A stretch of 64,000 nt of DNA from Gracilaria gracilis (taxonomy: Eukaryota > Rhodophyta > Florideophyceae > Gracilariales > Gracilariaceae). The stretch is taken from NCBI GenBank assembly GCA_030374805.1, contig JARGSG010000202.1, positions 806,001 through 870,000 of the forward strand, given 5' to 3'. Of the stretch, positions 1 through 10,989 are shown piece after piece (the first letter of the stretch is position 1; each line of letters begins with the position of its first letter). A program made the position numbers and the translations under genes. Under the pieces are notes generated by a model. The model had not been told where the DNA came from, made no database searches, and saw only the letters and a program-made list of their open reading frames with translations.

Positions 1-838
1 GCTGCCGTCCGTTGGAGTTGTGCTGCTTATAATTATTGTCAGACTCCTCACGTTTGCGTTTGTAGCAATCTCGAGCGTAATGTCCACGACGACCGCAGTA
101 GTAGCAATTGTCATCGTAGCGGCTCTTGGTAGCCGAGGACTTGTTACGCCGGGTTCGTTGCTTTCGACCACCCTTGTTTGCCGCGTTGGCTTTTGGCTGG
201 GTAGTGGGGGTGGACGAAGGAGCGGAGGGTGTCGGGTTGTTGGGGTTCTTGCGACGAGCCACCTCAGCTTCGACAGCGTTCACGATGGAGTCGAAGCCCA
301 CTGCAGTTAGGTTCGACATCATGGCCAAGGGAGCAAAAAAGTTGGGGAGACTTCGAATGAGTTTGGAGACTTTGTCTTTCTCTGAAAGTTCCTCATCGAA
401 GGTGGCAAGTTCCCCAACTACTTCCAGGAACTTAGCGACGTGCTTGTTCCAGTCTTGGCTGTCCTTGTATACCAAAGTGTCCAGACGATGGCGGATGTTC
501 TGCACAGCTTGTGCATTGGAGGTTGTGTACACGCGCTGCAGTTCATCCCAGAGATCTTTGGCCGTTTTGTCATCATCGTCGACAAACGTGCGAACGAGAG
601 CAAGCGGAGAGTCACCGAGACAGAGGGTGATAGTACTCTTCGCCTTCACAGATTTCTCGAACTTAGTTCTCATTGCCCGGTTTGTGGGGTTGAACCCATT
701 AGGACGTGGGTCAAGACCGGAGAGAAATGGGTCGTCTCTGCGGAGATACGCCAGAAGACGACGACGCCAGAGGACGTAGTCGGTGGGGACCTTGAGCTTT
801 GGAAGCCTGCCAAGGAGACCCTCATTTGTGTCCGACAT
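1..838 (-). CDS. Copia-type Gag polyprotein, runs off left edge
   Basis: An uninterrupted reading frame on the minus strand starts with ATG at 838 and is still open at base 1, giving about 279 residues. It begins MSDTNEGLLGRLPKLKV and has the helical Gag body of Ty1/copia elements (UBN2/retrotran_gag-like: DLWDELQRVYTTSN, then DKVSKLIRSLP near residue 165). It ends in a CCHC zinc knuckle, CYYCGRRGHYARDC, near residue 250, the RNA-binding nucleocapsid motif. Gag packages the element RNA into cytoplasmic particles. The frame shows no lesion, unlike most coding sequence in this window, so this may be a young copy. It differs clearly in sequence from the Gag of the copia elements at 46.1 and 61.3 kb, so a separate family is present. 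The pol part would lie left of the window. Confidence 0.85.
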   Translation of the reverse strand, partial: MSDTNEGLLGRLPKLKVPTDYVLWRRRLLAYLRRDDPFLSGLDPRPNGFNPTNRAMRTKFEKSVKAKSTITLCLGDSPLALVRTFVDDDDKTAKDLWDELQRVYTTSNAQAVQNIRHRLDTLVYKDSQDWNKHVAKFLEVVGELATFDEELSEKDKVSKLIRSLPNFFAPLAMMSNLTAVGFDSIVNAVEAEVARRKNPNNPTPSAPSSTPTTQPKANAANKGGRKQRTRRNKSSATKSRYDDNCYYCGRRGHYARDCYKRKREESDNNYKQHNSNGRQ

Positions 839-2424
839 TAAGGCGTCCGGGGAGCGACGGAGAGAAGTGTATGATCAACCTTCTTCTACGAGATAAGGAT
901 ATCGCGACCTACGGGGTAGGAACGTTTCTTCTTCTTCTTAAACTTCTTCAACTTCTTATTCTTCAACTTCGCCAGTCCCCTACCGGTGGAGGAGGTGTGA
1001 ACTTGAGGTGTTCCTGGCCCAACCTTGGGAGCCAGGCGATCGATGTAGGACGGGTCCCCGCAATTAAGCAGCTAACCCCGCACCACAACAAACAGACCTT
1101 TGAAGGATCTTCCCGCACCCGCAAAGCGGAGGGTACTTCGTTTTCTCAAACAAAGAACGAAACAAAACGGATGCCGATTACGTAGTAAGGTAATAGAGAG
1201 CGTTGTCCCTGTACAAAAGAAGTGAGTTGCGGCAAAAGAAGGACCACGGCGAGTACCGACGTCTTGACAAGAAGCAAAAGGAGACCTCTTTCACCAAGAC
1301 GGCCAGAAGACACAAAAAAACGACGGACCAGAATCTCCCACTAGGATGTATCGGAGGAACTTCGTTTTCGCGTCCGCATCAAATAAGAGACGAATTGCAA
1401 CCAGGTAGAAAATTTACCTGAGGTTGCGCGACGAACCAGCTTGTCGCGCAGTCGACCAAGCTTGGTAAAGAGAGGTGTAAATTTCTTACGTAGGCATACT
1501 CGTCATACGCGTCGAAAATTCAGGACTTCCGTAGGAATGGAAGGAAATAGGCGTAGAAAATGTTTCGCAAGCGGCGAACGGAAGCCGAGAACATTCAGCG
1601 ACACTGATAAGCTTCCGAGGGCAGGCGTATGGTAACCGTCCTATAGTAGTTTCGTTGAAAGCAACCCTTTGATACCCAAAACGAGAGGATATTCGCTAGT
1701 CAGAACCAAGTAAGCGCATGATTGTAACTCGAATAAAGCGCTTGGCAAACATGTAGAAAAAAAAGACCAACCAATGTAGTTCATCGTTATCCAAAATCTG
1801 TGAACAACACAGCAGTACAGGAAGAAAAAGTAAAGTGTCCTTATCCTGATCGCGTGCAAAGACTTTCCAAGCCACACCAGATCGACAGACCATGGGAGCC
1901 TTTCACTAAGTCAATTGTTTGCAATGGATTACGCGCGCAGAGCCGTAGCCACAACACACCTTCGGGCAGGCGAGCCTTGGTATCCGCAACGCGCAATCCT
2001 CCAAAGTTGAAAGCCTGAGTAGTTGCATGCGCGCCGTTAAAGAACGACGGGAAGCGAGGAAGGAGGCGGAGCATGTTTGTAGATGATGGCGGCCCGGGGC
2101 AGCGCGCCCCAGGCGATGCTACCATGTAGCGCGCGAGCGGGGTGGAACAAGGTGGAGCGAAGTGCGCACATAGTTGACCGCCGGCGGGCAGAGCGCCGAG
2201 CCGGACGGTCGCGCAATTTATTTTGTCAGTGCAACCCACCGGCGCATTGCTGTGCGCCGGGCGTTGCACTGCGCACAAATGACGCGTGTGTGGCGCTCTC
2301 GCCTTGCGAGAGGCCGACCGGTATCAGCAGTAAAGCTTTAGATATGATAAAATCCCACGCGCGGCTGCGACTGCCGCGGCTCTCTGGAGAAACTGCGCCC
2401 ACGATCCTCACTGTGAACCGAGAT
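839..2424. other. Unassigned stretch; probable copia leader or LTR plus unknown DNA
   Basis: This stretch lies upstream of the minus-strand Gag start, so the first several hundred bases should hold the leader, primer-binding site and 5' LTR of that copia element. I could not delimit the LTR because the second copy lies outside the window, and I saw no clear primer-binding site. A CTT-rich patch lies at about 925-970. From 1640 to 2424 I see only short, unconvincing open frames and a GC-rich rise after 2040. Confidence 0.4.
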
Positions 2425-3230
2425 GCGCTCTGCGAGCGAATGCCTGTCGTACGGCGACGCCAACTCGTAGTACGGGCGCCTACACTATCCGCCACTGGCA
2501 GACGTGCGACCGCCGCTGGTGGTCTTTCTTCACGGCGGCTTCTGGAAGCCGCGCCAAGGTCTGCAGCCGACGACCGCCTCGTGCCAGACGCTACGGCCAA
2601 ATCTCACTGCACAAGGCCTCGTGCTGGCAGAGATCGAGTACCGTCGCAGCGTCGATACGTCATAGAGCTGGCCGCATTCCAATCACGACGTGCTCATCGC
2701 CTTTGATGCGCCCATGTCACACGTATCGTCTCGAGTCGATACGCCGCTCATCCTTCTACTGAAAAATAGCGCCGGCGGCACCTTGGCGCTCTGGCTGGCC
2801 ACCAACCTCGTTCGTGCAAACGCTTGCTTCCTACCCGCGCACTTGTTGGCGCTCGCGCACGTCGCCGATCTGCGACTGCCCGCGTGTCTCCGCCTCAGCG
2901 ACCACGGCGACACCGTGCAGCGCTACATGCATGGATCGCCGCATCGGGTCTCTGAGAACCACCAACAAGCGTGCCCACCGCGCTGGCCCCCGGGCTTGCT
3001 TGCGTCAACGTCCGTCTGGTCGCTGCCACCAACGACGCAGATGTTCCCATTTCCGTCATTGATAGACTATGAGAGAGCGGTCGAGACGCCTCTGTTTCCA
3101 AATACCGAAACAACGCCTGGCTCGTCCTCGACGTTTTCTCCGCCGCAACGCATTATGACCTGGTCAACGACGAATCCTCCATATGGCCTCAAATACGAGA
3201 CATCATTCTCAATCAATGTACAACCCACCC
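2425..3230 (+). pseudogene. Alpha/beta-hydrolase (esterase/formamidase-like) pseudogene
   Basis: Conceptual translation in shifting plus-strand frames recovers an alpha/beta-hydrolase fold. The oxyanion-hole segment VVFLHGGFWKPRQGL lies at about 2519-2560, LAEIEYRR at about 2625, SNHDVLIAFDA at about 2680, and a nucleophile elbow degraded to KNSAGGTLALWLA at about 2765 (the family has G-x-S-x-G). A putative acid segment AATNDADVPISVID is at about 3025 and a putative catalytic His in THYDLVNDESSIW at about 3155. The order and spacing match kynurenine-formamidase-type or carboxylesterase-like hydrolases of about 250-280 residues. Lesions include an in-frame TAG after RRSVDTS (about 2663), at least two frameshifts between about 2955 and 3080, and extra residues in the nucleophile elbow. 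It stands alone between a copia leader and a convergent importin relic. The family is recognised; the exact substrate is not. Confidence 0.65.
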
Positions 3231-3591
3231 TGCCTGTCCAGCATCATAAACGATCCATACATATCGCAACTCCCGTGACCACACCTTGCTATCAAAACTG
3301 CCGTCGCCCGCAGTCACCGCTCTCGACGACCACCACCACGACCACGATATGCCCTGTAACCGTACCCGTTCCCTTGGAATCAATCTTTAGAACCGGAGTC
3401 AGCTCCAGAACTAACTGTCCTAATCTCCAACTATACTAGACTTAAGCTAAAACCCGATGCTCTAAAGACAACGTAGTCCAAGCAACCGCACCAACTCACA
3501 AACACACCAAACTCTACTTGTTTACAGCACTTTTCTACACCACCATTTTTTCATTGTTTTCTTTAACATCTGGAAATCTTCGCTCTCTTGT
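3231..3591. other. Intergenic between two convergent pseudogenes
   Basis: I see no convincing gene, RNA or repeat here. The stretch separates the 3' end of the hydrolase relic (+) from the stop codon of the importin relic (-). Confidence 0.4.
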
Positions 3592-5659
3592 TTATGCAGA
3601 GTTCACAACCGTCACCAGCTTTTGATGCTGTTCTTCAGACAGATTTGCAGTAGCCATGTGAAGCATATGTGGGTACTTACTTTGAATGCTATTGGTCACT
3701 TCGATCGCCATTGACTCCGAATGCCATTGATCACTTCAATCGCCATTCGAGTACCCTCTTCGTCGATAGTGTTCGTTCTCAAGATGGACAAAATCACATA
3801 TAAGATTCGCGGCAGGTTTGCAAAGTTTTCCCCGAGGAACCTTGAATCACCATTCTGCACAAACCGCGTCAGAGCAGAATGCATCACTCGCGTCTCAGAT
3901 TTGTTTACCTTGGCGGGCAAGTAGTCCAATACCAGAGCTCCATACGAGTACGATTTGTCACCAATATAATTCGGGTGGAATTCTATGATCTTCGTTAGAG
4001 CCGGTACAGCATTATAGGTGGCGTCCAAGTCCGTACTCGAACGCGCATTCGGATGTCTGACCACCCCCTTCGAGGTGAGATAAGAAAGCAGGCGTTGCAG
4101 AGGCGGCGAAATGCTCTCCACCAACCCGAGCGCATACACCCACCCCATGGCAAGCTGCTTGACGCACGTCAGGGTTAGCATCTATTACATAAACGCACAT
4201 CGCAGGTAGTACATTCACCAACAACCCTTTACGCCCCTCGTGAAGAATCTATCCATCAAACACGCACAGCGCCTCTTGTCGTTCATACGATGGCCGACTG
4301 TCCTGCAACCGCAACTAGAAAATGCCCATAAGCGATACAGATTCATACCCATCACTCAACTCATGCGTGTTCGTGAACTCTTTAACAAAGCCATGATTTC
4401 CATGCACACGCAAGAATCATTGGTTGCAGTAGTCACTCTCGAAAGCAGTTCCCCTTCCTTGCCTTCCTCCGCCGCAGCCTCTTCATTCGCCTCTTCGGCC
4501 CACTCCTCTTGCTCCGCTATTTGACTTCTCTCCATTTTTCCCGCCTCGCTCTCGATGAGTACTTTGCTGATTGCTTTTGCCACCGGAGTCATAGTCTCGC
4601 GTAGAATAGCCGGAGGTCCGACAATGCTACTAATTTGCGCAAGAGAATCCAGCATATGAATCAGTACATCCGCGTCTGGTTCCCCAAGGATCGCATCCAG
4701 TAGCTGAGGCAACGCAAAGTTCATGATATTCATCACCTGCGATTCGGAGGGATCTTTCCCGGACTACATCTTAGACCTGATGAGGTCTGGGATACAATGG
4801 CCGCGGCAGATCGGCAATTTTCATGGTAGAACAACTTGAGCAACGGTACCATAAGTTCATTCACCTGCGCAACGTAGTCGTAGAATGCACCGCGAAGTTC
4901 AGCAAATAAAGCAGGTAGGCATTGTACAGGCCACGGCCTTGTCCTCCAAGGCAGAGGTCCTGATTCCAACCCTCTTGTCACCAATTTTGAGGGTCCCATA
5001 CCCCTTCTCATCCTGGCTGTCGTCATTCTCAAGGATATCCAGAATAGTGATATCCGGTTTTTGAGATGCAGCTTCGAGCAGTTTTGGCATCCCATGCGGC
5101 AGATAGGGAATTAAAGAGGCCTTGAGATATCGTTAAATGCGTGCATAAGCCTGCATAAGATAAAAGCTCTGCGGATCGTCTGGATCATCAACATGGGCAG
5201 CTGCAGTGTTGACGAGCATTTTCATTACTTCGTCTGGGCCTGGACTGAACTTCTCGAAGCCAACTCTCAATTCGACAAGCTATATACATTCCATGACCTT
5301 TCCACGCAACCTCCGCAAGTCTTTTTTCCCAGTTGTGGTCGACAACACTTGCTTTAGTCACGGCATGAACCAGTCGTAATAGTGCACAAAATGTTCCTCG
5401 GCGACGTCAGCGGCAGCAGCAATAGCAGTTACAGCATATTTCTGCGTAATGCGATGATTCGCATTGAAAAAAGTCTGCAACTTCCCCAAAAGTTGGTCCA
5501 GGTAGGGAGCAATCCCCTCGCGCGACGCCTCATCACAGATGTTGATGACAGCTGCAAAAAAATGACTTTGGACCCGTGGATTATTCTTATCGCCGCACAG
5601 CACACGGAAGCGTGCGGATCTAAGAACTTTTCCAGCGCGAGGTGGATGACTGTGCCCAA
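3592..5659 (-). pseudogene. Importin-5/karyopherin beta-3 (Kap121-like) C-terminal pseudogene
   Basis: Minus-strand fragments in three frames line up in order with the C-terminal two thirds of importin-5/Kap121, a HEAT-repeat nuclear import receptor. Recognisable pieces are MLCGDKNNPRVQSH (5603), AEEHFVHYYDWFMP (about 5400), PDITILDILENDDSQDEKG (about 5040), TSALEDKAVAC (about 4950), NELMVPLLKLFYHEN (about 4850), an acidic linker near 4480, PDVRQAACHGVGVCARVGG (about 4130), and a C-terminus LSEEQHQKLVTVVNSA that stops at 3594-3592. Frame changes near 5560, 5360, 4900, 4740, 4360 and 4150, and stops at several joins, show it cannot make the receptor. The N-terminal third is missing; the homology ends where the duplicated repeat at 5686 begins. 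It could be a truncated segmental or retro-copy of a functional gene elsewhere. Confidence 0.8.
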
Positions 5660-5685
5660 CTCTTACTCAATTCACTGAGAAGGAC

Positions 5686-5972
5686 GTCAGCCCGAAGGGA
5701 AACGGCGAGCGACAGCGGATGGCGGAAAAGCACAGGTTGACGGTGATGTGGGTGGGAGGGAGGAGAGTCGGTGGGAGGCGGTACAGTAACGCCGACAAAG
5801 AGCAGCTCGGAACACGCACGGGGGCGGCAGCAGCGCGCCACTGAGATGGCGGTCAACCCGAAGGAAAAAGTAAGCGACAGCGAACGGCGGAAAAGCGCGG
5901 GCTGACGGTAGCGTAGGTGGGAGGAAAGAGAGTTGGTAGGATGGCGGTTTCGACGGCGACACCGACAACGGC
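5686..5972. repeat. Imperfect direct duplication of a ~120-bp unit
   Basis: A unit at about 5686-5804 reappears in the same orientation at about 5851-5972, offset by about 165 bp. Both copies share, in order, a CCCGAAGG-AAA start, GCGACAGCG-A-GGCGGAAAAGC, a TGACGGT segment, GTAGGTGGGAGG-like text and a GCCGACAA end. The unit borders the truncated 5' side of the importin relic, so it may be the edge of a repeat that truncated that gene. No target duplication was identified. Confidence 0.65.
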
Positions 5973-6939
5973 GTGGCGAATGTGCGTGAAAAACGACACT
6001 ACGCGCCACCGCGCGTGGTTATTTTGGAGGAGAGCGTCGGCGCGCGCGGGCGCGTCGTGGCGCTCAACGCGGTAGAGGCGCTGTGCGTGCCACACGTAGA
6101 GAGGCGTGCCAATCGACGAAGACCAGTGCACGTGCGCCATGTGCGACGTGTGATGTGTTTTTCGGCGTACGACGTGCGGAGCGACATCAACTTGGTGTGA
6201 TGGCAGCGGTTCCTCCCACTCACAGGTCGGTGGGCGCGCGCGCGGCAGCGTTTCCCAGTGCGCGTGCGCGCTTTGACTGCGTCTGTTCGCGCCATGGTGG
6301 CGGGAGAGGCGTTCATGCGACTGCTGTGCGTGGCGAGCGGTGCGATGCGCCCAGGCGCGCGCGCCTAGGCGCGCCAAAGGTGTGCGCGGCGTGCGCCCCC
6401 CGGATGAGCGCGGCGGATGAAGTGGGCGTGCGTCGAAGGCGTATTCAGATTATACGACTTCGACGATCTGGATGAACTCGACGACACTATCCGCAGCGAC
6501 GTGAACCACTGGGCAAGCCAGCCTAAGCCGGTCATGGGCGAAGACGAAAACTACGACGACGATGATGACAAACCTTCCCAACCTTTTCATTAACCGGCAC
6601 AACCAAACGTCCCTGTGCCTGCCACATCTTCCGCGCCACCATTGTTTGCTCCCGAACAACGCCCGTCAAACGCGCCGCCTCAGAGCTGGTCCATGTCGCT
6701 CGATCACGCCGCGCCACAGAGGAGCAAAAGTGCCTTCTGAACGCTAAGCGCAAGGCCGGAAAAAAACCACAGCGGGTGGTAGTAGACAGGAAAGGCGCCG
6801 CCGACGAAAAGGGGGGAAGACCCATTACTTTTCACGAAAATCTTTTTTAACCTACTACACCGCTGCGTTTCGTGCCGGCACAGAAACGCTATGGAATTGT
6901 ACGCGATTCACGGACCGTGCAACTTATACCCGGCGAAGG
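5973..6939. other. GC-rich flank with coding-like remnants left of the 30 kb element
   Basis: This GC-rich stretch contains short open pieces, for example an Asp-rich plus-strand segment at 6418-6592 (DFDDLDELDDTIRSD, then ENYDDDDDKPSQPFH) and, after one stop, a Pro/Ser-rich piece (PATSSAPPLFAPEQRPSN). They look like remains of an acidic nuclear protein, but I do not recognise a family. The stretch ends exactly at the left inverted repeat of the proposed 30 kb transposon, so it could be the upstream part of whatever gene was interrupted there. Confidence 0.35.
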
Positions 6940-7140
6940 CATCGTCGGTGTTATCGGAATGCTAGTTTGGCGGTCAAAAATGACCGAATTAAAACGAACG
7001 AAAAACCGGTGAATTTATCCAAATTTGGAAGTGCTAATTTCCGAAAATTTTTCCACCTTTCCACTTATGCTAGTTTTTCTCGAAAGAAATATTCCAAAGT
7101 TTTTCGATCTTTGCTAGTTTGGATGGAAGGGAAACTAGCA
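6940..7140 (+). repeat. Left terminal inverted repeat and subterminal motif cluster
   Basis: Terminal repeat at 6940-6968, followed by TGCTAGTTT at 6960, 7068 and 7112, a one-mismatch copy at 7032 and an inverted AAACTAGCA at 7132. The matching end lies at 36821-37010. From 7141 to 7366 I see no gene; this would be the promoter side of the transposase. Confidence 0.55.
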
Positions 7141-7366
7141 TACTCCTTTCGTTTATGGTAGTTTCGCAGCACAACGTAAGTGTGTTAGTGTCACCTACGT
7201 TCATGTATACGGCAGCGAATAGCGGAATGGACACTCAGATAGAAACTTAAATAGCTGCTTATCAAATAGGAATAGGAGTATACAAATAGATCGAATACCT
7301 TTTCAGTTTGAGGAGATCGGTTCACTAGTCAACACCTTTCACATCAGGCATTCGTATACTAAATAT

Positions 7367-10300
7367 ATGAAACGCCTTCGAAGCACGTGCAACCATCCCC
7401 ACCACTCTGTCCCAACGTCCGTGCGCCATATTACGCTCCCCGCTACGTACCCCCAATCCTCTCCAACACCCTCCCAACCTTCCCCGCCATGCCCAACTGC
7501 TGCTTTGAAGGCTGCTCCTTATTCACCCGCACCATCCCCGCCATCCAAAGGAACTAGAGAAGATTCCCCAATCGCCTCAACCCAAACAAGCGTTTCCTCT
7601 CCCCAGGCGGGGGCCTCCCCCACTTCTTCCCACGCATCAAGCGTCACAAGTCTACCCCCCCACCTCCATACACCTCCCCCTCCCACAAACCGCCCTTCCG
7701 ACAACGTCCCCATCGCAGACGACGACTCTTACTACCACCAGTAACTCTCCCTCTCCCTCCACACCAAGGACGCCTACCACATCGCCACCACCCCCGTCTG
7801 CTCCATCTCCCCCTCCCCTACTACCCCCTCCTCCCCTTTCCTTCCCCCTCCTCAAAAACCCCCACCTCGAACGCATGGTCCTCTACATCTCTTTTATCGC
7901 CTCCTCCCTCGGCCTCCGAAAGGCTGACGGACTCATATCCCTCCTCCACGACCCCGCCTTCTCCAAATCCGCCTTCCACAACGCCGTCGCCTCCGCCTCC
8001 CAGTGTCTCAAACTTCAAACAGACCTCTTCCAACACCGAGTCAGCAACATCGGCTTCGCTCCGACCACCCTCTCCGACCCACAGCAGCTCTTCTCCACCA
8101 CCATCTTCCGAAAGAACCCCATCCAGGTCCTCAAACAACAACTCGCCCTCGCACACTTCCACAACACCTTCTTCCACCCCGTCTCCCACACAACACCTTC
8201 CGGCTCTCCCGCTTTCGCCTACCCCATGACCTCCACCCTCGGAAAAGAAGCAGTCCCTGCCCTCAAAGCCTCATTCATGCACTCCTCCAACGACTCCTGC
8301 ACCTGGCACACCCCCGACACCACCGGTATCGACTCCTTCATTGGCTTGGTCCAAATCTACTCCGACAAGTCCTCCACCTCCCTCAAATCCTTTTCCATCA
8401 CCTCCTACCCCCTTCACATCACCCTTCTCAATTTCTCCGATGCCTTCCGTCGCAAGTGCATCACCGAACACCTCACCCTTCTCGGATAATTGCCAACCTT
8501 CTTCCTCCCAACCAACCCCTCCAAAGACCACGACTCCATCCCTCAAACCTCCTCTCACATCCCCTGCCACACCAAAATGGAACTCATTCAGCTCGCCATC
8601 TCCAACCTCCTCGGCCCCCTCCTCTCCTCCGGTCTCAACGGCTTCCCCTTCCGTGACGCCCATGGCGTTCTCCGCCACTGTCACCCAATCATCGCCAGCT
8701 ACTGCGCCGACATCCCCGAAGCAAAAGACATCCTCGCAATCTCCCACGGAACCCGCCCCCAACACCATTGTCATAGATGCACCGTCTCTCGCACAGACCT
8801 CCCCCTACACATTCAATCTCCTTCCCCCCGAACTCAGCACCAGACCCTCGCTGCACGCAAATCACACTCCAATCTCCTCCAACAATCACAAGACGCTCTC
8901 CTTGCTCGTAAGCCCAAAATCTCCCGCAACACAAGGGAAAAAGCCCTTGAAGCCCTCCACTCCCTCTCCCTCGCAAAGTACTCCTCCTTCTTCGAATCAT
9001 ACCCTCTTCTCAACATCACCCCACTCCTTTCCCCTTACAACATCTTCACCTTCGAACCACTCCACGACTTCCACCTCGGCGTCTCCAAGCTCATCAAGCT
9101 CGCCGCCATCAAGAGACTCCGCTCAGAAGCACTCTACACCACCCCCGTTCCTCCCAAGTCCCGTCGCCCCTTCAACTCCGTCCGCACTTCCATCCTCAAA
9201 CATTCAAACACCATCCTCTCCGCCATCGAAAAGCACTCCCCCGCAAGCGGACTCCACATCAACTTCTCCACTTCCGACAGCGGTCAAACTCTCAACGGTT
9301 TCTTCACTACCGACGGCTTGCGTGGTATGCTCGAAGCAAAACACTACCGCGCACTCGACATGGTCTTTCCATTCATCGGCGCCTTCTTCGACCGATGCTG
9401 TGACGAAGTCGATTCAGCTCCCACCACTTCCGTCTTCTCCAAGTACTCAGGCCTCCTCCTCGCCTCCATGCGATACAACACCTTCACCGACTGGACCGGC
9501 GGCCGCCTCACCGACCTCCACAACCAAATCCGCTCCTTCAAGCGCACAGCCGTACTCGTCATCGGCCCCCACCACACTTCCAGCCTCGCAACCCTCAAGT
9601 TCCACCTCCTCGACCACATTGTCGAGGACATTCGCCGCATCGGAGGCCTCCACTTCAATGATGCCGGCATATTCGAGCACGCCCACACCCTCTTCAAGTC
9701 CCACTACTCCAAAACCTCAAAGTGCAGGTCCAACGCACATCAAGAAACCATTCGTGCCATCCACCGCTCCAACGCCATCAAGGACACGAGTCCCGTCTCC
9801 ACAAACCCTTCCATCACCTTCTCCTCCCCTGGCCTTGCTTCCCCCCTCCAATACCGAGAACCCGGTTTCGTCCATAATGGCAAACACATCTCCTTCGCTG
9901 ATCTAATCACTGCCCACAAAATCATTCGCTCCAATCCTCACCTCCCTCACAAATCTCTTCAAAACCTCTTCCCCCCGGATACCCTATCCATTCTTGCACA
10001 ATTCGGAAGGGACGCCCTCTCATTTTTTATCACCCTCTCTTTCGAAGTTCTAAAACTCATTGACAACTCCCCCGCCTTCCGTCAGGCTCGACTCACCATA
10101 GGCAACTCCGCTTACGTTGTCGGAGGTTACATCCCAACAATCGACAACTACATCACCGAACGAAACGAGCTCACACTCCAGGATCCCCCTGGCCCCATCA
10201 TTCAACGAATTTTTGCCACCCCCTCCTTCGGTCCATCCAAGTCCCCAAATTTCTCCCACGTTCTCGTCACCGGCTCCACCTCCCCCCTCCACATCCATCT

Positions 10301-10989
10301 TCTGGGTCTCCAAACTCATCGTCCTTCTTCGTTTCGCCCTTTCTTCTTCATCTTCTTCTCCCAAGGAGTTCGCCTTCGTCCAGTTCATGGAACTCTTCCC
10401 CCCCAGCGACGATGTCGATCTCACCCTCAACTGTGTTTGCTTCCGATGGGCAACAGACGACGAACATAACCACACCATCCACCCAGTTCCCATCTCTACC
10501 CACTCCACTTCCGATAACGTTTCCCCTTGGTATGGACTCATCCCCTATTCCTCCATCCTCGGCTCCGTTCATGTTCTCCGCCAGAACTACCCCGCTCCTC
10601 CCTTTACTTCTCGTCTACACTGGTGCTTCCACAGATTCTATCTCAATCGGTTCTATCAAGACCCCACCGCCAAGCCTTATTTCCCATCCAACACGCAGCC
10701 TCTATTATCTGTTAGCTTCAGCTTCATAAAAATTTCAACCCGCTTCCTTCCAATTGGAGGGAGTCAAGATACGCATGACATGAGAAAGAAGAAGCATCTC
10801 TTCCCCATCCCACACATACCTCCACCCCTTCCCCCCTCACTGCACCTCACCCTACCCTCAGTAGCCCGTCTCTTCCCTAACATCAATCCGTGTCCCTTCC
10901 CTGCGTTCCGCCCGGTGTGCCACCAACCGCCCGAAACTCGCGTCCTCCGGTCGACAGGCCGCTATGTAACAATCAAGAACTGCACCTAG
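7367..10989 (+). pseudogene. Tnp2/KDZ-like transposase of the 30 kb element
   Basis: A Pro/Ser-rich N-terminus starts at ATG 7367. The frame shifts near 7800-7860, and a long frame from 7875 carries the body. An in-frame TAA at 8487-8489 splits it, and a frameshift near 10270-10310 moves the C-terminus to another frame. The body has signatures of Tnp2/Transposase_21-type and KDZ-like transposases: HHCHRCTV (CxxC-like, about 8765), YNIFTFEPLHDFHLGVSKL (about 9040; the D-x-x-H region normally precedes the catalytic core), DWTGGRLTDLHNQIRSF (about 9490), FHLLDHIVEDIRRIGG (about 9600) and FEHAHTLFKSHYSKTSK (about 9672), the last matching the EH-x-H late helix. The C-terminus reads WYGLIPYSSILGSVHVLRQN (about 10530). 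The plus strand is strikingly pyrimidine-rich with C-ending codons. Two to three lesions make this copy inactive. The last ~130 bp overlap the end of the convergent coiled-coil gene, so the true stop is uncertain. Confidence 0.65.

Noticed and set aside
8341..9906. 521-residue Ser/Pro-rich open frame
   Set aside because: It overlaps the transposase in another frame; the CT-rich strand leaves all frames open and makes Ser/Pro codons. The transposase frame has real motifs.
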